Assembly (NCBI GenBank): GCA_021200565.1
Contig: JAJQGJ010000016.1
Location: 49,711 to 113,710 of the forward strand
DNA from: Oscillospiraceae bacterium
GTDB taxonomy: Bacteria > Bacillota > Clostridia > Oscillospirales > Ruminococcaceae
Length of the DNA stretch: 64,000 nucleotides
Direction: 5' to 3'
Shown in pieces: positions 9,177-17,114 of this stretch. The number at the start of each line of letters is the position of its first letter. The stretch's first letter is position 1. The notes beneath the pieces were generated by a model that did no database searches, had not been told where the DNA came from, and saw nothing but the letters and a program-made list of their open reading frames with translations. Made by a program: the position numbers and the translations under genes.

Positions 9177-9270
9177 TAAAAACACCTCTTGATCCGCTGT
9201 TAAAAGGTACTTGCACCCTCAAACCAGCCGATGTAGTATAGCCGGTACAATATAAAATACCGTTCTATAT

Positions 9271-9299
9271 ATTATACTCCACTCGAGAACACCTGTCAA
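9271..9299 (-). promoter_or_regulatory. serCA promoter
   Basis: On the minus strand, TTGACA (9299-9294), 17-bp spacer, TATAAT (9276-9271); about 95 bp of leader follows before serC. No recognisable riboswitch was seen in the leader. Confidence 0.85.
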
Positions 9300-9356
9300 T
9301 CGTACAAACGCAAAAGATATTCATCACATTAAAACGGAGAAGTGGGCAAAATGACG

Positions 9357-9385
9357 AAATGCCTCCCAGATAGGAGGCATTTTCT
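9357..9385 (-). terminator. Terminator after the HigA-type gene
   Basis: Stem AAATGCCTCC / GGAGGCATTT with a short loop and T-rich flanks on both strands; it ends the antitoxin transcript and may also act on the other strand. Confidence 0.8.
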
Positions 9386-9388
9386 ATG

Positions 9389-9676
9389 TCATACTTTAGT
9401 CAGCGGGACGAATTCAATCTTTACCCTCATGCCAAGACCGGCAGCAAGTCGTTTCAGGGTTTTCATCGACGGATTTCCGCCGCCGCCCTCAAATTTGCTG
9501 ATGTCGCTCTGTGAGATGCCGGTGCGCTTGGAAAGCTCCTTCTGGGTGATGCCGCTCTCATGACGTGCGTCAATCATCGCCTGCATGAGAGAATATTCCG
9601 CCTGCAGCGACTCATATTCCGCTCTGAACTCAGGGTCTTCGAGCTGTTCCTTTACAAAATCATCAAAGTTAGTCAT
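9389..9676 (-). CDS. XRE/HigA-type antitoxin, now without intact toxin
   Basis: 95 residues. It has an N-terminal acidic helix (FVKEQLEDPEFRAEYE) followed by a Cro/C1-type helix-turn-helix: GITQKELSKRTGISQSDISK. This layout is that of antitoxins paired with phage Gp49/HigB toxins, which they bind and whose operon they repress. The ATG at 9676 is supported by GGGAGG and overlaps the stop of the toxin remnant, the standard toxin-first order of HigBA systems. A longer frame to 9730 lies within the toxin remnant and is not the start. It may persist as an orphan repressor. Confidence 0.8.
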   Translation of the reverse strand: MTNFDDFVKEQLEDPEFRAEYESLQAEYSLMQAMIDARHESGITQKELSKRTGISQSDISKFEGGGGNPSMKTLKRLAAGLGMRVKIEFVPLTKV

Positions 9677-9872
9677 TCCGATCAGCCTCCCTGCTTTCGT
9701 AATCAGCCTTGTACCTTTTTGCCTTTTCAATCTCCTTTTGCGGAGTTTTCTGCGTTTTCTTGATAAAACCGTTGGTCAGAACTGCCTTGTTGTCGATAAA
9801 AAAGAAATACAAAACTCTTGATATATTATTTCCGAATTGCGCCCGCAATTCAAAAATACCGTCGCCGAGATA
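9669..9872 (-). pseudogene. 5'-truncated HigB/Gp49-type toxin remnant
   Basis: Direct reading of the minus strand gives a 67-codon frame beginning YLGDGIFELRAQFGNNISRV and containing VLTNGFIKKTQKTP before ending in ADRND. This is the C-terminal two thirds of the RelE-superfamily phage Gp49/HigB mRNA interferase. In the family about 50 residues precede LGDGIFELR; here an in-frame stop (9873-9875) and then the end of the next gene replace them, with no start codon. The fragment overlaps the antitoxin start by 8 bp. It is therefore a toxin inactivated by a deletion that removed its promoter-proximal part. Confidence 0.8.
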
Positions 9873-9884
9873 TTATATACAGTC

Positions 9885-11132
9885 TTATCCTACGCTGAAC
9901 CCCTCCGCCACATCGCTGAGCATGACTTCTGCTTCGGTGTGCCTAATGGTGAAGCCGTCGTAGTAGATGGCGCAGATGCCGGTGGCTGAAAGGGAGCTAA
10001 GACCTCCTTCATCCAGCTCATCCGAAATATAGACATCGATAAGGCTGAGTGCGAGATCGACGCAGGTTGATGTGCTGGAATAGAGAACCATGTCTTCTGT
10101 TGCGGCTTTGCTTAAGCCGTCTGAAGGATCGATATACGGGCTTCTTCTCTCGCCTGTTTCATAGGTATAATAGCTGAGTGCGTCGTCTGAAGTGATGGCA
10201 TAGTCGTGAGCATAGATGAAGCTATAGCCGCCCTCATAAATCATGTCGGCGACTGAATAGACAATGTCGCCCTCTCTTGAATAGAGAGTGTAGTAGAAGA
10301 GGTCGTCGCAGCCGCCAAGGTTTCTTGCAATTCCGTCATCCGAAACTATCATTCCGGCGGTGTAGCCGTTTTCAATCAGTACTTCCGAAATATAATCGAC
10401 AACAAATGCGTTCGTAAGCCAGGAGAAGTCGATGAAGCTGTCGATTCCCATTTCATCGGCATACTCAAGATACTCATCCGAAACGAAAAGCATAATCTTA
10501 TTATCGCCAAGAAGCTCGAGCGAAATGTGTTCATCCGAGCTTGTGAATCCTAAAACTTCTTCGAAATACTCTGCTTCAGCCTCGCTCATAAGCGGGTCGA
10601 ACTCCATAGCCTGCCAGTCTTCATCCGAGAAGAAAAGGCTTTCATACTCCTTGTATATCGGTGCAAGATAGAGCTCTCTGCCCGACTCAACCATAGTCTC
10701 CAATGCCGAATAGAGAACCTCGTCGACAGTTATCTCCTCGTTCGGGTGGTTATTTATATACCAGACGTTATAGACATACTCAAATTCGACATCCGGAGTG
10801 AAGAGCTGATAAGCTGTTTCGCATGCGTCGGAATAGATGAGGATTATCGCCTTTCGCTCTGTCGTTGCGTCGGTGCTGCCGGCGCCGAGGTCATACATAA
10901 GCGTGAGCTCGGTTGCCACACTCAGATCGTCGGTATTTGCTTCAATCTCCTGCCAACCGGAGGACGCCGAGAAGAGCTGGCTGAAGCCGTAGACAAAAGC
11001 CGTTCCTGCAATGAAAATGAGAATAACAACCGCAACGAGGCGGAGCGCAAAATGACCGGATGAAATCTCAATATTTTGTGGCGGCTTGACATTATTATTA
11101 CTGGTATGGATTCTTGATCTTGTGGATTTCAT
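9885..11132 (-). CDS. Membrane-anchored, degenerate ApbE-fold protein
   Basis: 415 residues with a basic cytosolic N-terminus, one membrane helix (about 30-50) and an acidic extracellular domain. The C-terminal half aligns by eye with ApbE, the FAD:protein FMN transferase: FIDFSWLTNAFVVDYISEV sits where ApbE has its D-GGIAKGYAVD helix, and SPYIDPSDG matches the HHIIDP-TG loop. Key ApbE features are absent (the glycine-lysine loop and the loop histidine), so catalysis is doubtful. It lies downstream of the opp operon behind a strong hairpin. The fold assignment is my inference. Confidence 0.45.
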   Translation of the reverse strand: MKSTRSRIHTSNNNVKPPQNIEISSGHFALRLVAVVILIFIAGTAFVYGFSQLFSASSGWQEIEANTDDLSVATELTLMYDLGAGSTDATTERKAIILIYSDACETAYQLFTPDVEFEYVYNVWYINNHPNEEITVDEVLYSALETMVESGRELYLAPIYKEYESLFFSDEDWQAMEFDPLMSEAEAEYFEEVLGFTSSDEHISLELLGDNKIMLFVSDEYLEYADEMGIDSFIDFSWLTNAFVVDYISEVLIENGYTAGMIVSDDGIARNLGGCDDLFYYTLYSREGDIVYSVADMIYEGGYSFIYAHDYAITSDDALSYYTYETGERRSPYIDPSDGLSKAATEDMVLYSSTSTCVDLALSLIDVYISDELDEGGLSSLSATGICAIYYDGFTIRHTEAEVMLSDVAEGFSVG

Positions 11133-11149
11133 AGTACTTCACCATAAAC

Positions 11150-11189
11150 AATCCGACCCGTCCGAATAATACCGGACAGGTCGGACTTT
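11150..11189 (-). terminator. Hairpin terminator after oppF
   Basis: On the minus strand, AGTCCGACC pairs with GGTCGGAT, and TCCGG with CGGA, around a TATTATT loop; followed by TGTTTATGG. It separates the opp operon from the ApbE-like gene. Confidence 0.65.
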
Positions 11190-11215
11190 ACTAAGCGTAT
11201 TTGCGGTTCTGTCTG

Positions 11216-12526
11216 TCAGATAACTGCCAAAATAAGCATCAGCAGGAACAGGATAATCAAAACTCCTATCACCGCAAAGCCTGCAATAGCTCCCTTGCGG
11301 CACATCTTCCAGTTGCGGTAATGCCTGTTTGCCTTGAAGATAAGTCCAAGGATTATGCCTAAGATCGGCAGGAAGAATGAAAGAATTGCATATCCCTTCG
11401 AGCCGGTGTCGTGGATAGGCGCATTGAGGAACTGCTCCTCTGCGGCTGCATCGACAGCATCCATCTCCTGCTCTGTAGGCTGGTAGGTCTCGCCTTCCTC
11501 AAGGATGGTGACCGACTTGATAATTTCATTCTTTTCACGAAGCGCTCTGTACTGCTCAATCTCAGCGGCGTTGCCATAAACCAGGTGGTTATGACCGATG
11601 TCGACCAGCTGAGGCTTGTCAACACTGTAGTCGTGGATGGAGGGATCGTAGGTGTAGAGTGCCTTGTTCTTCTCAAGCTTCGGGTCGGGAATCGGGATAG
11701 CTGAGATGAGCGAGTGAGTGTAGGGATGAAGCGGGAAGTTGAAGAGCTCCTCTGCATCCGCAATCTCAACGATGTCGCCCTTATAGATAACGCCGATTCT
11801 GTCGGAAATGAATCTTACAATAGAGAGGTCGTGGGCGATGAAGAGGTATGTTACACCGTCTTCCTCCTGGAACTTCTTCATAAGGTTCAATACCTGCGCA
11901 CGGATGGAAACATCAAGTGCCGAGATAGGCTCATCGGCGACAACCAGCTCAGGCTTCATGACCATTGCTCTTGCCAAGCCGATTCTCTGTCTCTGACCGC
12001 CGGAGAACTCGTGCGGATATCTGGTCAGATGCTCAGGAAGAAGTCCAACTTCCTTGATTATATCCTCTACCTTCTTCACTCTGTCCGCCTCGTTTTCATA
12101 GAGGTGGAAGTTGTAAAGACCTTCGGAGACGATATAGTCAACCGTTGCACGCTCATTGAGTGATGCAGCAGGATCCTGGAATACCATCTGGATGTTTCTT
12201 ATGACCTCACGGTCGAGTGAATGCGGAATCTTTCCGGAAATTCTGACGCCCTTATAGAGGATTTCGCCCGCAGCACAGGGATTTACTCTGATAACAGCAC
12301 GTCCGATTGTTGTTTTACCTGAGCCAGATTCACCAACGAGGGAGAAGGTTTCGCCCTTGTAGATGTCGAAGCTCGCATTTTTTACTGCTTTTACAGCGTT
12401 ATCGCCTTTACCAAAGGTAATATCGACGTTCTTGAGAGATAAAAGTACTTCTCTGCCACTTTCATCGATAGGACCATGCTCCGGCAGATGCGACTGAGTT
12501 GAAGTCAGATTTGTTTTGTTTGCCAA
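11216..12526 (-). CDS. oppF: Oligopeptide ABC transporter ATPase OppF with C-terminal membrane helices
   Basis: 436 residues, about 100 longer than typical OppF. Walker A GESGSGKT is at 65-72, Q-loop [10 protein letters not shown] at 116-125, signature FSGGQRQR at 174-181, Walker B VVADEP at 195-200, and the OppD/F C-terminal [16 protein letters not shown]. It powers peptide import together with OppD. After an acidic linker, two membrane helices (about 378-397 and 413-435) resembling DUF4190-type pairs are fused on, which would attach this normally peripheral subunit to the bilayer. It is the last gene of oppABCDF and starts 12 bp after oppD. Confidence 0.9.
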   Translation of the reverse strand: MANKTNLTSTQSHLPEHGPIDESGREVLLSLKNVDITFGKGDNAVKAVKNASFDIYKGETFSLVGESGSGKTTIGRAVIRVNPCAAGEILYKGVRISGKIPHSLDREVIRNIQMVFQDPAASLNERATVDYIVSEGLYNFHLYENEADRVKKVEDIIKEVGLLPEHLTRYPHEFSGGQRQRIGLARAMVMKPELVVADEPISALDVSIRAQVLNLMKKFQEEDGVTYLFIAHDLSIVRFISDRIGVIYKGDIVEIADAEELFNFPLHPYTHSLISAIPIPDPKLEKNKALYTYDPSIHDYSVDKPQLVDIGHNHLVYGNAAEIEQYRALREKNEIIKSVTILEEGETYQPTEQEMDAVDAAAEEQFLNAPIHDTGSKGYAILSFFLPILGIILGLIFKANRHYRNWKMCRKGAIAGFAVIGVLIILFLLMLILAVI

Positions 12527-12538
12527 CGTCTACACCCC

Positions 12539-14293
12539 CTATATGTTGAATGCTCTGATGAGCTTTCCGTGAATGTCCTGAATAGCCTCAGGCTTTTCAA
12601 CCTTCGGTGCATCGGGATCAAGAAGCCATGTCTTTGCAAAGTGGGTCTCGCTGACCTGATACATCGGCGGCTCCTCAAGGGTGTCTATCTTAAGGCAATA
12701 GGGATTTCTCGGTGCGAACGCATCTCCGACAACCTCGTTATAGAGCGACGGAGGCGTACCGGTGATGGAATAGAGCTTTGTGTTTCTCTGGGTGAGCTGA
12801 GGAAGCGATGACAACAGCGCCCATGTGTACGGGTGCTTCGGATCATAGAATACATCCTCAACTGTGCCGAGCTCAACAATCTGTCCGGCATAGAGAACAG
12901 CAACTCTGTCCGCAACGTTAGCAACAACTCCCAGGTCATGGGTGATGAATACTATCGTGTAGTGGAAGTCCTTCTGGAGGTCCTTGAGCAGCTTCAGGAT
13001 CTGAGCCTGAATGGTAACGTCAAGAGCGGTTGTCGGCTCGTCGCAGATCAGGATCTTCGGCTGGCAGGAAAGAGCTATTGCTATAACAATTCTCTGTCTC
13101 ATACCGCCTGAATACTGGAACGGATAGTCGTCAAAACGCTTCTCCGGGTTAGGAATTCCAACCTTGTGCATGAGCTCGAGTGCCTTTCTTCTTGCCTCAA
13201 CCTCGCTGCAGCCCTGGTGCTTGATGATAATTGAAGTTATCTGCTTGCCGATTGTTATAATCGGGTTAAGAGATGTCATAGGATCCTGGAATACAGTAGC
13301 GATTCTCTTACCACGGATCTGAGCCCAGTCCTTGTCGAACTTGACGTTTGCAAGGTTCAATACGCAGGTGCCGTGCAAAGCCTCATCAGTTTCGTCAAGG
13401 TATGCAACTCTGAATGCAACCGTGTCGAAGACTGCATTTCTCTGCTCTTCGTCGTTAAGGTCGACGCCTATCTTCATAGCCTGCTTCAAAGCCTTGAGAA
13501 GCTTGCTTAAAAGGATGTAACGGTCCTTCAAGCCGTATCTTCCGATTGAGAGGCAGATTTCCTTTGCAAGGATGAAGTTGCGGGACTTTGTTTCCTCGGA
13601 AATCTCGCCCGTTGTTGCAGACTGATACTTGCCCTTGAGCTCGGTCATATGCTCATTATAGGATGCCAAGTAGCCGGAATCCGCCTTGGAGGCTTTCTTG
13701 TGCTGCTCTTCAAGAGCCTTGTTTTCAGCTCTGAGCTTCTTGATTTCAGAATCGAGATAGGAAATCTTCTCGCTGAGCTCCTTTATCTCAGCCTTGTCCT
13801 TCTTCGGATCAAGGGTGAGCTTGCGGTTGTAGGCATCGGTTCTGTCAGCTAAAAGCTCCGATTCCTTGGATTTCTCCTCGGCGAGTTCAGCTGTGCTGAG
13901 TCCCTCACGCTGGCTCTTTTCCGACTCAAGAGTTGACATCTCTCTGTAAACAGCGGAGCCAAGCTCAAGCTTTGAATACTCGTTCAGCTTGTTGTAGGCA
14001 AGAGTCTGTATTCTCTTTATACTTGCGGTGAGCGGGACGTGGGTGTCGGCAAGCTCGGGATCGTTATAGATTATCTTTCCGCCGCTGATATAGCCGTTCT
14101 GGTCGTTCATACCGGTGAAGCACTTTGTGAAAACTGACTTACCTGAGCCTGACTCACCGACTATTGCGATGGATTCCTCCTCGTAGATGTCGAGGGAAAT
14201 GCCTCTGATAGCTGTCAGAATTCTGCCTCTTACCTTGAACTGCAGATGCACATCCTGTGCGGACAAAAGAACTTTCTTCTCATTATTTTCCAT
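12539..14293 (-). CDS. oppD: Oligopeptide ABC transporter ATPase OppD with large internal insertion
   Basis: 584 residues versus about 330-350 for normal OppD. Walker A GESGSGKS is at 46-53, but the Q-loop VFQDPMTSLNP is only at 334-344. The extra 240 or so residues between them (about 82-322) are charged and coiled-coil-like (KELSEKISYLDSEIKKLRAE) and look like an inserted regulatory or docking domain. The signature YSGGMRQR, Walker B ILICDEP and H-loop FITHDLG follow, so the ATPase core is complete. It lies between oppC and oppF. Confidence 0.88.
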   Translation of the reverse strand: MENNEKKVLLSAQDVHLQFKVRGRILTAIRGISLDIYEEESIAIVGESGSGKSVFTKCFTGMNDQNGYISGGKIIYNDPELADTHVPLTASIKRIQTLAYNKLNEYSKLELGSAVYREMSTLESEKSQREGLSTAELAEEKSKESELLADRTDAYNRKLTLDPKKDKAEIKELSEKISYLDSEIKKLRAENKALEEQHKKASKADSGYLASYNEHMTELKGKYQSATTGEISEETKSRNFILAKEICLSIGRYGLKDRYILLSKLLKALKQAMKIGVDLNDEEQRNAVFDTVAFRVAYLDETDEALHGTCVLNLANVKFDKDWAQIRGKRIATVFQDPMTSLNPIITIGKQITSIIIKHQGCSEVEARRKALELMHKVGIPNPEKRFDDYPFQYSGGMRQRIVIAIALSCQPKILICDEPTTALDVTIQAQILKLLKDLQKDFHYTIVFITHDLGVVANVADRVAVLYAGQIVELGTVEDVFYDPKHPYTWALLSSLPQLTQRNTKLYSITGTPPSLYNEVVGDAFAPRNPYCLKIDTLEEPPMYQVSETHFAKTWLLDPDAPKVEKPEAIQDIHGKLIRAFNI

Positions 14294-14308
14294 ATAGCTT
14301 CACCCCCG

Positions 14309-15283
14309 TCACATGTGAGTTCTCGGGTCGGTTGCGTCGCCCAAGTTCTGTCCGACAACGTACAAAACTATTGTTATGAAGGATACAACCGCAACTGGGC
14401 ACCAGAATTCAAACTGCCAGCCGGGAGTTACCATTGCACTCTCGGCGTCGTAAATCATACGACCTAAGGACATATCCGAGAGTCCCATTCCGATATAAGC
14501 CAAGAATACTTCGTAGCCGATGTAGGAGGGGATTTCGGTTGCTGCCTGAGTTACGATAACTGAGGTCATGAATGGCAGGATGTTCTTGATTGCAATCTTG
14601 AGAGTGGAGGTTCCAAGGCATTTTGATGCCAGGTTATACTCACGGTCTCTTATGATGATTACCTGCGTTCGTATGAAGTAGGCAATTCCGATCCATCCGG
14701 TGATAGTCAGTGCGAATACCATCGTCCAGAAGGAAGCCGAGAAAATCATGACGAGTACAGAAATGAGGAGTACGTAAGGAATGTTGCCGACGATGTTATA
14801 GATAGGGATCATGAAGCTGTCGAATCTCTTCGAGAAGCCCCAGACAGCACCCAAAACAACACCGATAACCATGTTGATTGCGGCGCAGATAAACGCCAGG
14901 GAGATGGAGATTCTTGAGCCATACCAGATAGCGTCAAAGGTCGACTGACCTGAAGCGCCGGCACCGAATATCCAGTGGATATTGTAGCCGAACTTCTCCA
15001 TTGCAGCAGCAGGAGTAAGGTGCTTGGCAGATGCATCCATGATGTTTGCAAACTTGTCGTACTCTGTGACTGCGGGATAGACGTATGTAAATATGATTAT
15101 GAACGCAAGGAGCGCCAGGATTATGATGTTGATCTTTTTGCGGAAGAATACACGGAACACCGAGTGCCAGTAGGAATAACGCGGTGCGGTTATTCTTTCA
15201 GCTTCTTCTGCATTGTTTTCAACGTGTTCGAAAAGCTCTTCCACTGTAATATTATGCTTTTCAGCAACTTCAGCAGTTGTCAT
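14309..15283 (-). CDS. oppC: Oligopeptide ABC transporter permease OppC
   Basis: 324 residues with about six membrane helices. An N-terminal cytosolic stretch precedes helix 1 (KINIIILALLAFIIIFTYVY). The EAA loop, contact site for the ATPases, is in CLGTSTLKIAIKNILPFMTS. The C-terminal VVGQNLGDATDPR is typical of the OppC/DppC family. It forms the membrane channel with OppB and lies immediately after oppB. Confidence 0.92.
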   Translation of the reverse strand: MTTAEVAEKHNITVEELFEHVENNAEEAERITAPRYSYWHSVFRVFFRKKINIIILALLAFIIIFTYVYPAVTEYDKFANIMDASAKHLTPAAAMEKFGYNIHWIFGAGASGQSTFDAIWYGSRISISLAFICAAINMVIGVVLGAVWGFSKRFDSFMIPIYNIVGNIPYVLLISVLVMIFSASFWTMVFALTITGWIGIAYFIRTQVIIIRDREYNLASKCLGTSTLKIAIKNILPFMTSVIVTQAATEIPSYIGYEVFLAYIGMGLSDMSLGRMIYDAESAMVTPGWQFEFWCPVAVVSFITIVLYVVGQNLGDATDPRTHM

Positions 15284-15289
15284 ATTCTA

Positions 15290-16870
15290 TCACCGCGCTT
15301 CCGTAGTAAAGTTGATTCTCGGGTCGACAGCCGACATGAGAAGGTCGCCAAGGATGAGTGAAATAACAGATAAGAGTGCATAGAAGAGCGTTACACCGAC
15401 GATAACCGAGTTATCGTAAGCGTTGATAGCTCTCGTGAGGAGGTTACCAGTACCAGGAACCGAGTAAACACGCTCGGTGATGATGGCGCCGGTGAGTGCT
15501 CCTAAGATACTGCCGGGGATTCCGTGAACTATTGGGATTACTGCATTCTTCAGGATGTGGTTGCGGAAGATTTCTCCCTCAGTAAGACCGCCTGCACGTG
15601 CAAACTTGACGTAGTCGGAATTCATCTGGTCGATCATGTATCTGCGCAGCCACTTCATCAGGCTTGCAACCGAAGGCAAAGCCAGTGAAACGATAGGCAG
15701 GATATACATTGCCGGGACTTCCGTGTCGATAATGAACGTCGTCGGGAACCCAAGGCTTCCGCCTATAGACTTGAAAATGAAGATATAGGCGAGCGAAGGA
15801 ACAGCGATCATGAAGATGATGTAGAGCGTTCCAAGCTTATCAAGGAAGCCGTCCTTATGCTGAGCCATGAGGATTCCAAGAGGAATACCCAGAACATAAG
15901 CCATGATAGTCGCCAAAATGCCCATTATGAACGAATAGCCGATTCTCGACTTACCTGTCTTATAGGTTGATGTGTTGGTGTAGTTGTCGGTGTATCTCTC
16001 GGAGTAAACAATGTTGCTCTCAAGGCTTCCCGAAACATATTTCGCCGTATGAAGGTTATCGGCACTCTGCTCAGTCAAGCCAGTAGGATAGGTGACTTCA
16101 CGCTTTGAATAGCTGCCCTGCTTGGCTGACATGGTCTGAGTAATATCGATACCTTGGTTGACTGTGTATGAAACTCCCAGGTTTATCGTCACGAAGTTCT
16201 GATGGATAAACGGGAACTCGTTGTCGAAGTATAATAGGTACTTATGTGTAGTGCCGTTGCCGATGATTGCTGGCGAGAAGGTGTCTCCGCCATATACAGG
16301 GTCATAGAGTGTAAACGTAAGTCCACGCTCTCCGACATCGTCGGTAACTGCGTTGATGTTGTCAAATGTCAGGATGCTCGTTAAGTAGGTCCAGAGTCGT
16401 GAAATAACGGGTATATTCTTATAAGCAAAGAGCTGCTGATTACCACCGGTTGCGACCTTGGTGTTGGTCATCATAACAGCGTCCAACCTTATAACAGTAT
16501 AGCCCTTGCTCTGATAGTATTCAGTGAACTTCTGAACATATTCTGCGACTTCTTCCGAGTCGTTTTCCGATTTTCTGGCGATTGAAGTGACTGAAGACTT
16601 GGTATCCTCGTCAATCTCGCCATCTGCTACCAGCTGGTTGAGGTAATCGTTGTAGGTTACATAATCAAGGTAGCCATACTCCTCCCACTTCTGATACTGG
16701 TAAACAGTTTTGTTATTGTTGCTCTGTTTCGAGTAAACAGTGTCCTGTGCGAATATCAACGTCCTGTCCATAAGGGAATATATCAGGACCATGACGATTG
16801 CTATGACTGCAATGATAGAGAGCAAACCTGTTAGTATTCTTTTTACTAGATATTTTGCCACTTTGTCCAC
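15290..16870 (-). CDS. oppB: Oligopeptide ABC transporter permease OppB with large extracytoplasmic insertion
   Basis: 526 residues versus about 305-340 for normal OppB. Helix 1 is at about 13-33; then about 270 extracytoplasmic residues precede helix 2 (near residue 310, SFIMGILATIMAYVLGIPLG). The C-terminal five helices with the ARAGGLTEGEIFRNHILKN EAA-type loop and VYSVPGTGNLLTRAI are standard. The inserted region has no family I recognise and could form a docking surface for the long OppA. The gene follows oppA after about 240 bp. Confidence 0.9.
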   Translation of the reverse strand: MDKVAKYLVKRILTGLLSIIAVIAIVMVLIYSLMDRTLIFAQDTVYSKQSNNNKTVYQYQKWEEYGYLDYVTYNDYLNQLVADGEIDEDTKSSVTSIARKSENDSEEVAEYVQKFTEYYQSKGYTVIRLDAVMMTNTKVATGGNQQLFAYKNIPVISRLWTYLTSILTFDNINAVTDDVGERGLTFTLYDPVYGGDTFSPAIIGNGTTHKYLLYFDNEFPFIHQNFVTINLGVSYTVNQGIDITQTMSAKQGSYSKREVTYPTGLTEQSADNLHTAKYVSGSLESNIVYSERYTDNYTNTSTYKTGKSRIGYSFIMGILATIMAYVLGIPLGILMAQHKDGFLDKLGTLYIIFMIAVPSLAYIFIFKSIGGSLGFPTTFIIDTEVPAMYILPIVSLALPSVASLMKWLRRYMIDQMNSDYVKFARAGGLTEGEIFRNHILKNAVIPIVHGIPGSILGALTGAIITERVYSVPGTGNLLTRAINAYDNSVIVGVTLFYALLSVISLILGDLLMSAVDPRINFTTEAR

Positions 16871-17114
16871 CGTTCCTTACGCGGGGAAACAACCGCCGCC
16901 ATTCCCCATTGTTGTTATTATCGTTAGGTTCTCCTGCGGAAATCCGACCCTTAAGTCGCCGGATTCCAAGAAAATGTTGATTCCTCTTTAAAGCCCTAAA
17001 AGATTCTTTATCAGAGAGCCCCAAAAGCCTTGACTCTTGGGGGCAGATACTCTGATTAAGATTTAAAGCTTTGCTATTCAGATTAAATTGATCTGATTCG
17101 GAGCAGGTTCTAAA
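16871..17114 (-). other. oppA-oppB intergenic spacer
   Basis: 244 bp without a gene. It contains an imperfect hairpin (GCCCC..AA paired to TTGGGGGC, about 17016-17045), possibly a processing or stabilising structure that lets oppA exceed oppBCDF expression. No consensus promoter was seen, so one polycistronic transcript is assumed. Confidence 0.4.

Noticed and set aside
9186..9270. T-box or serine riboswitch before serC
   Set aside because: The leader is under 100 nt, with no T-box motif or specifier hairpin.
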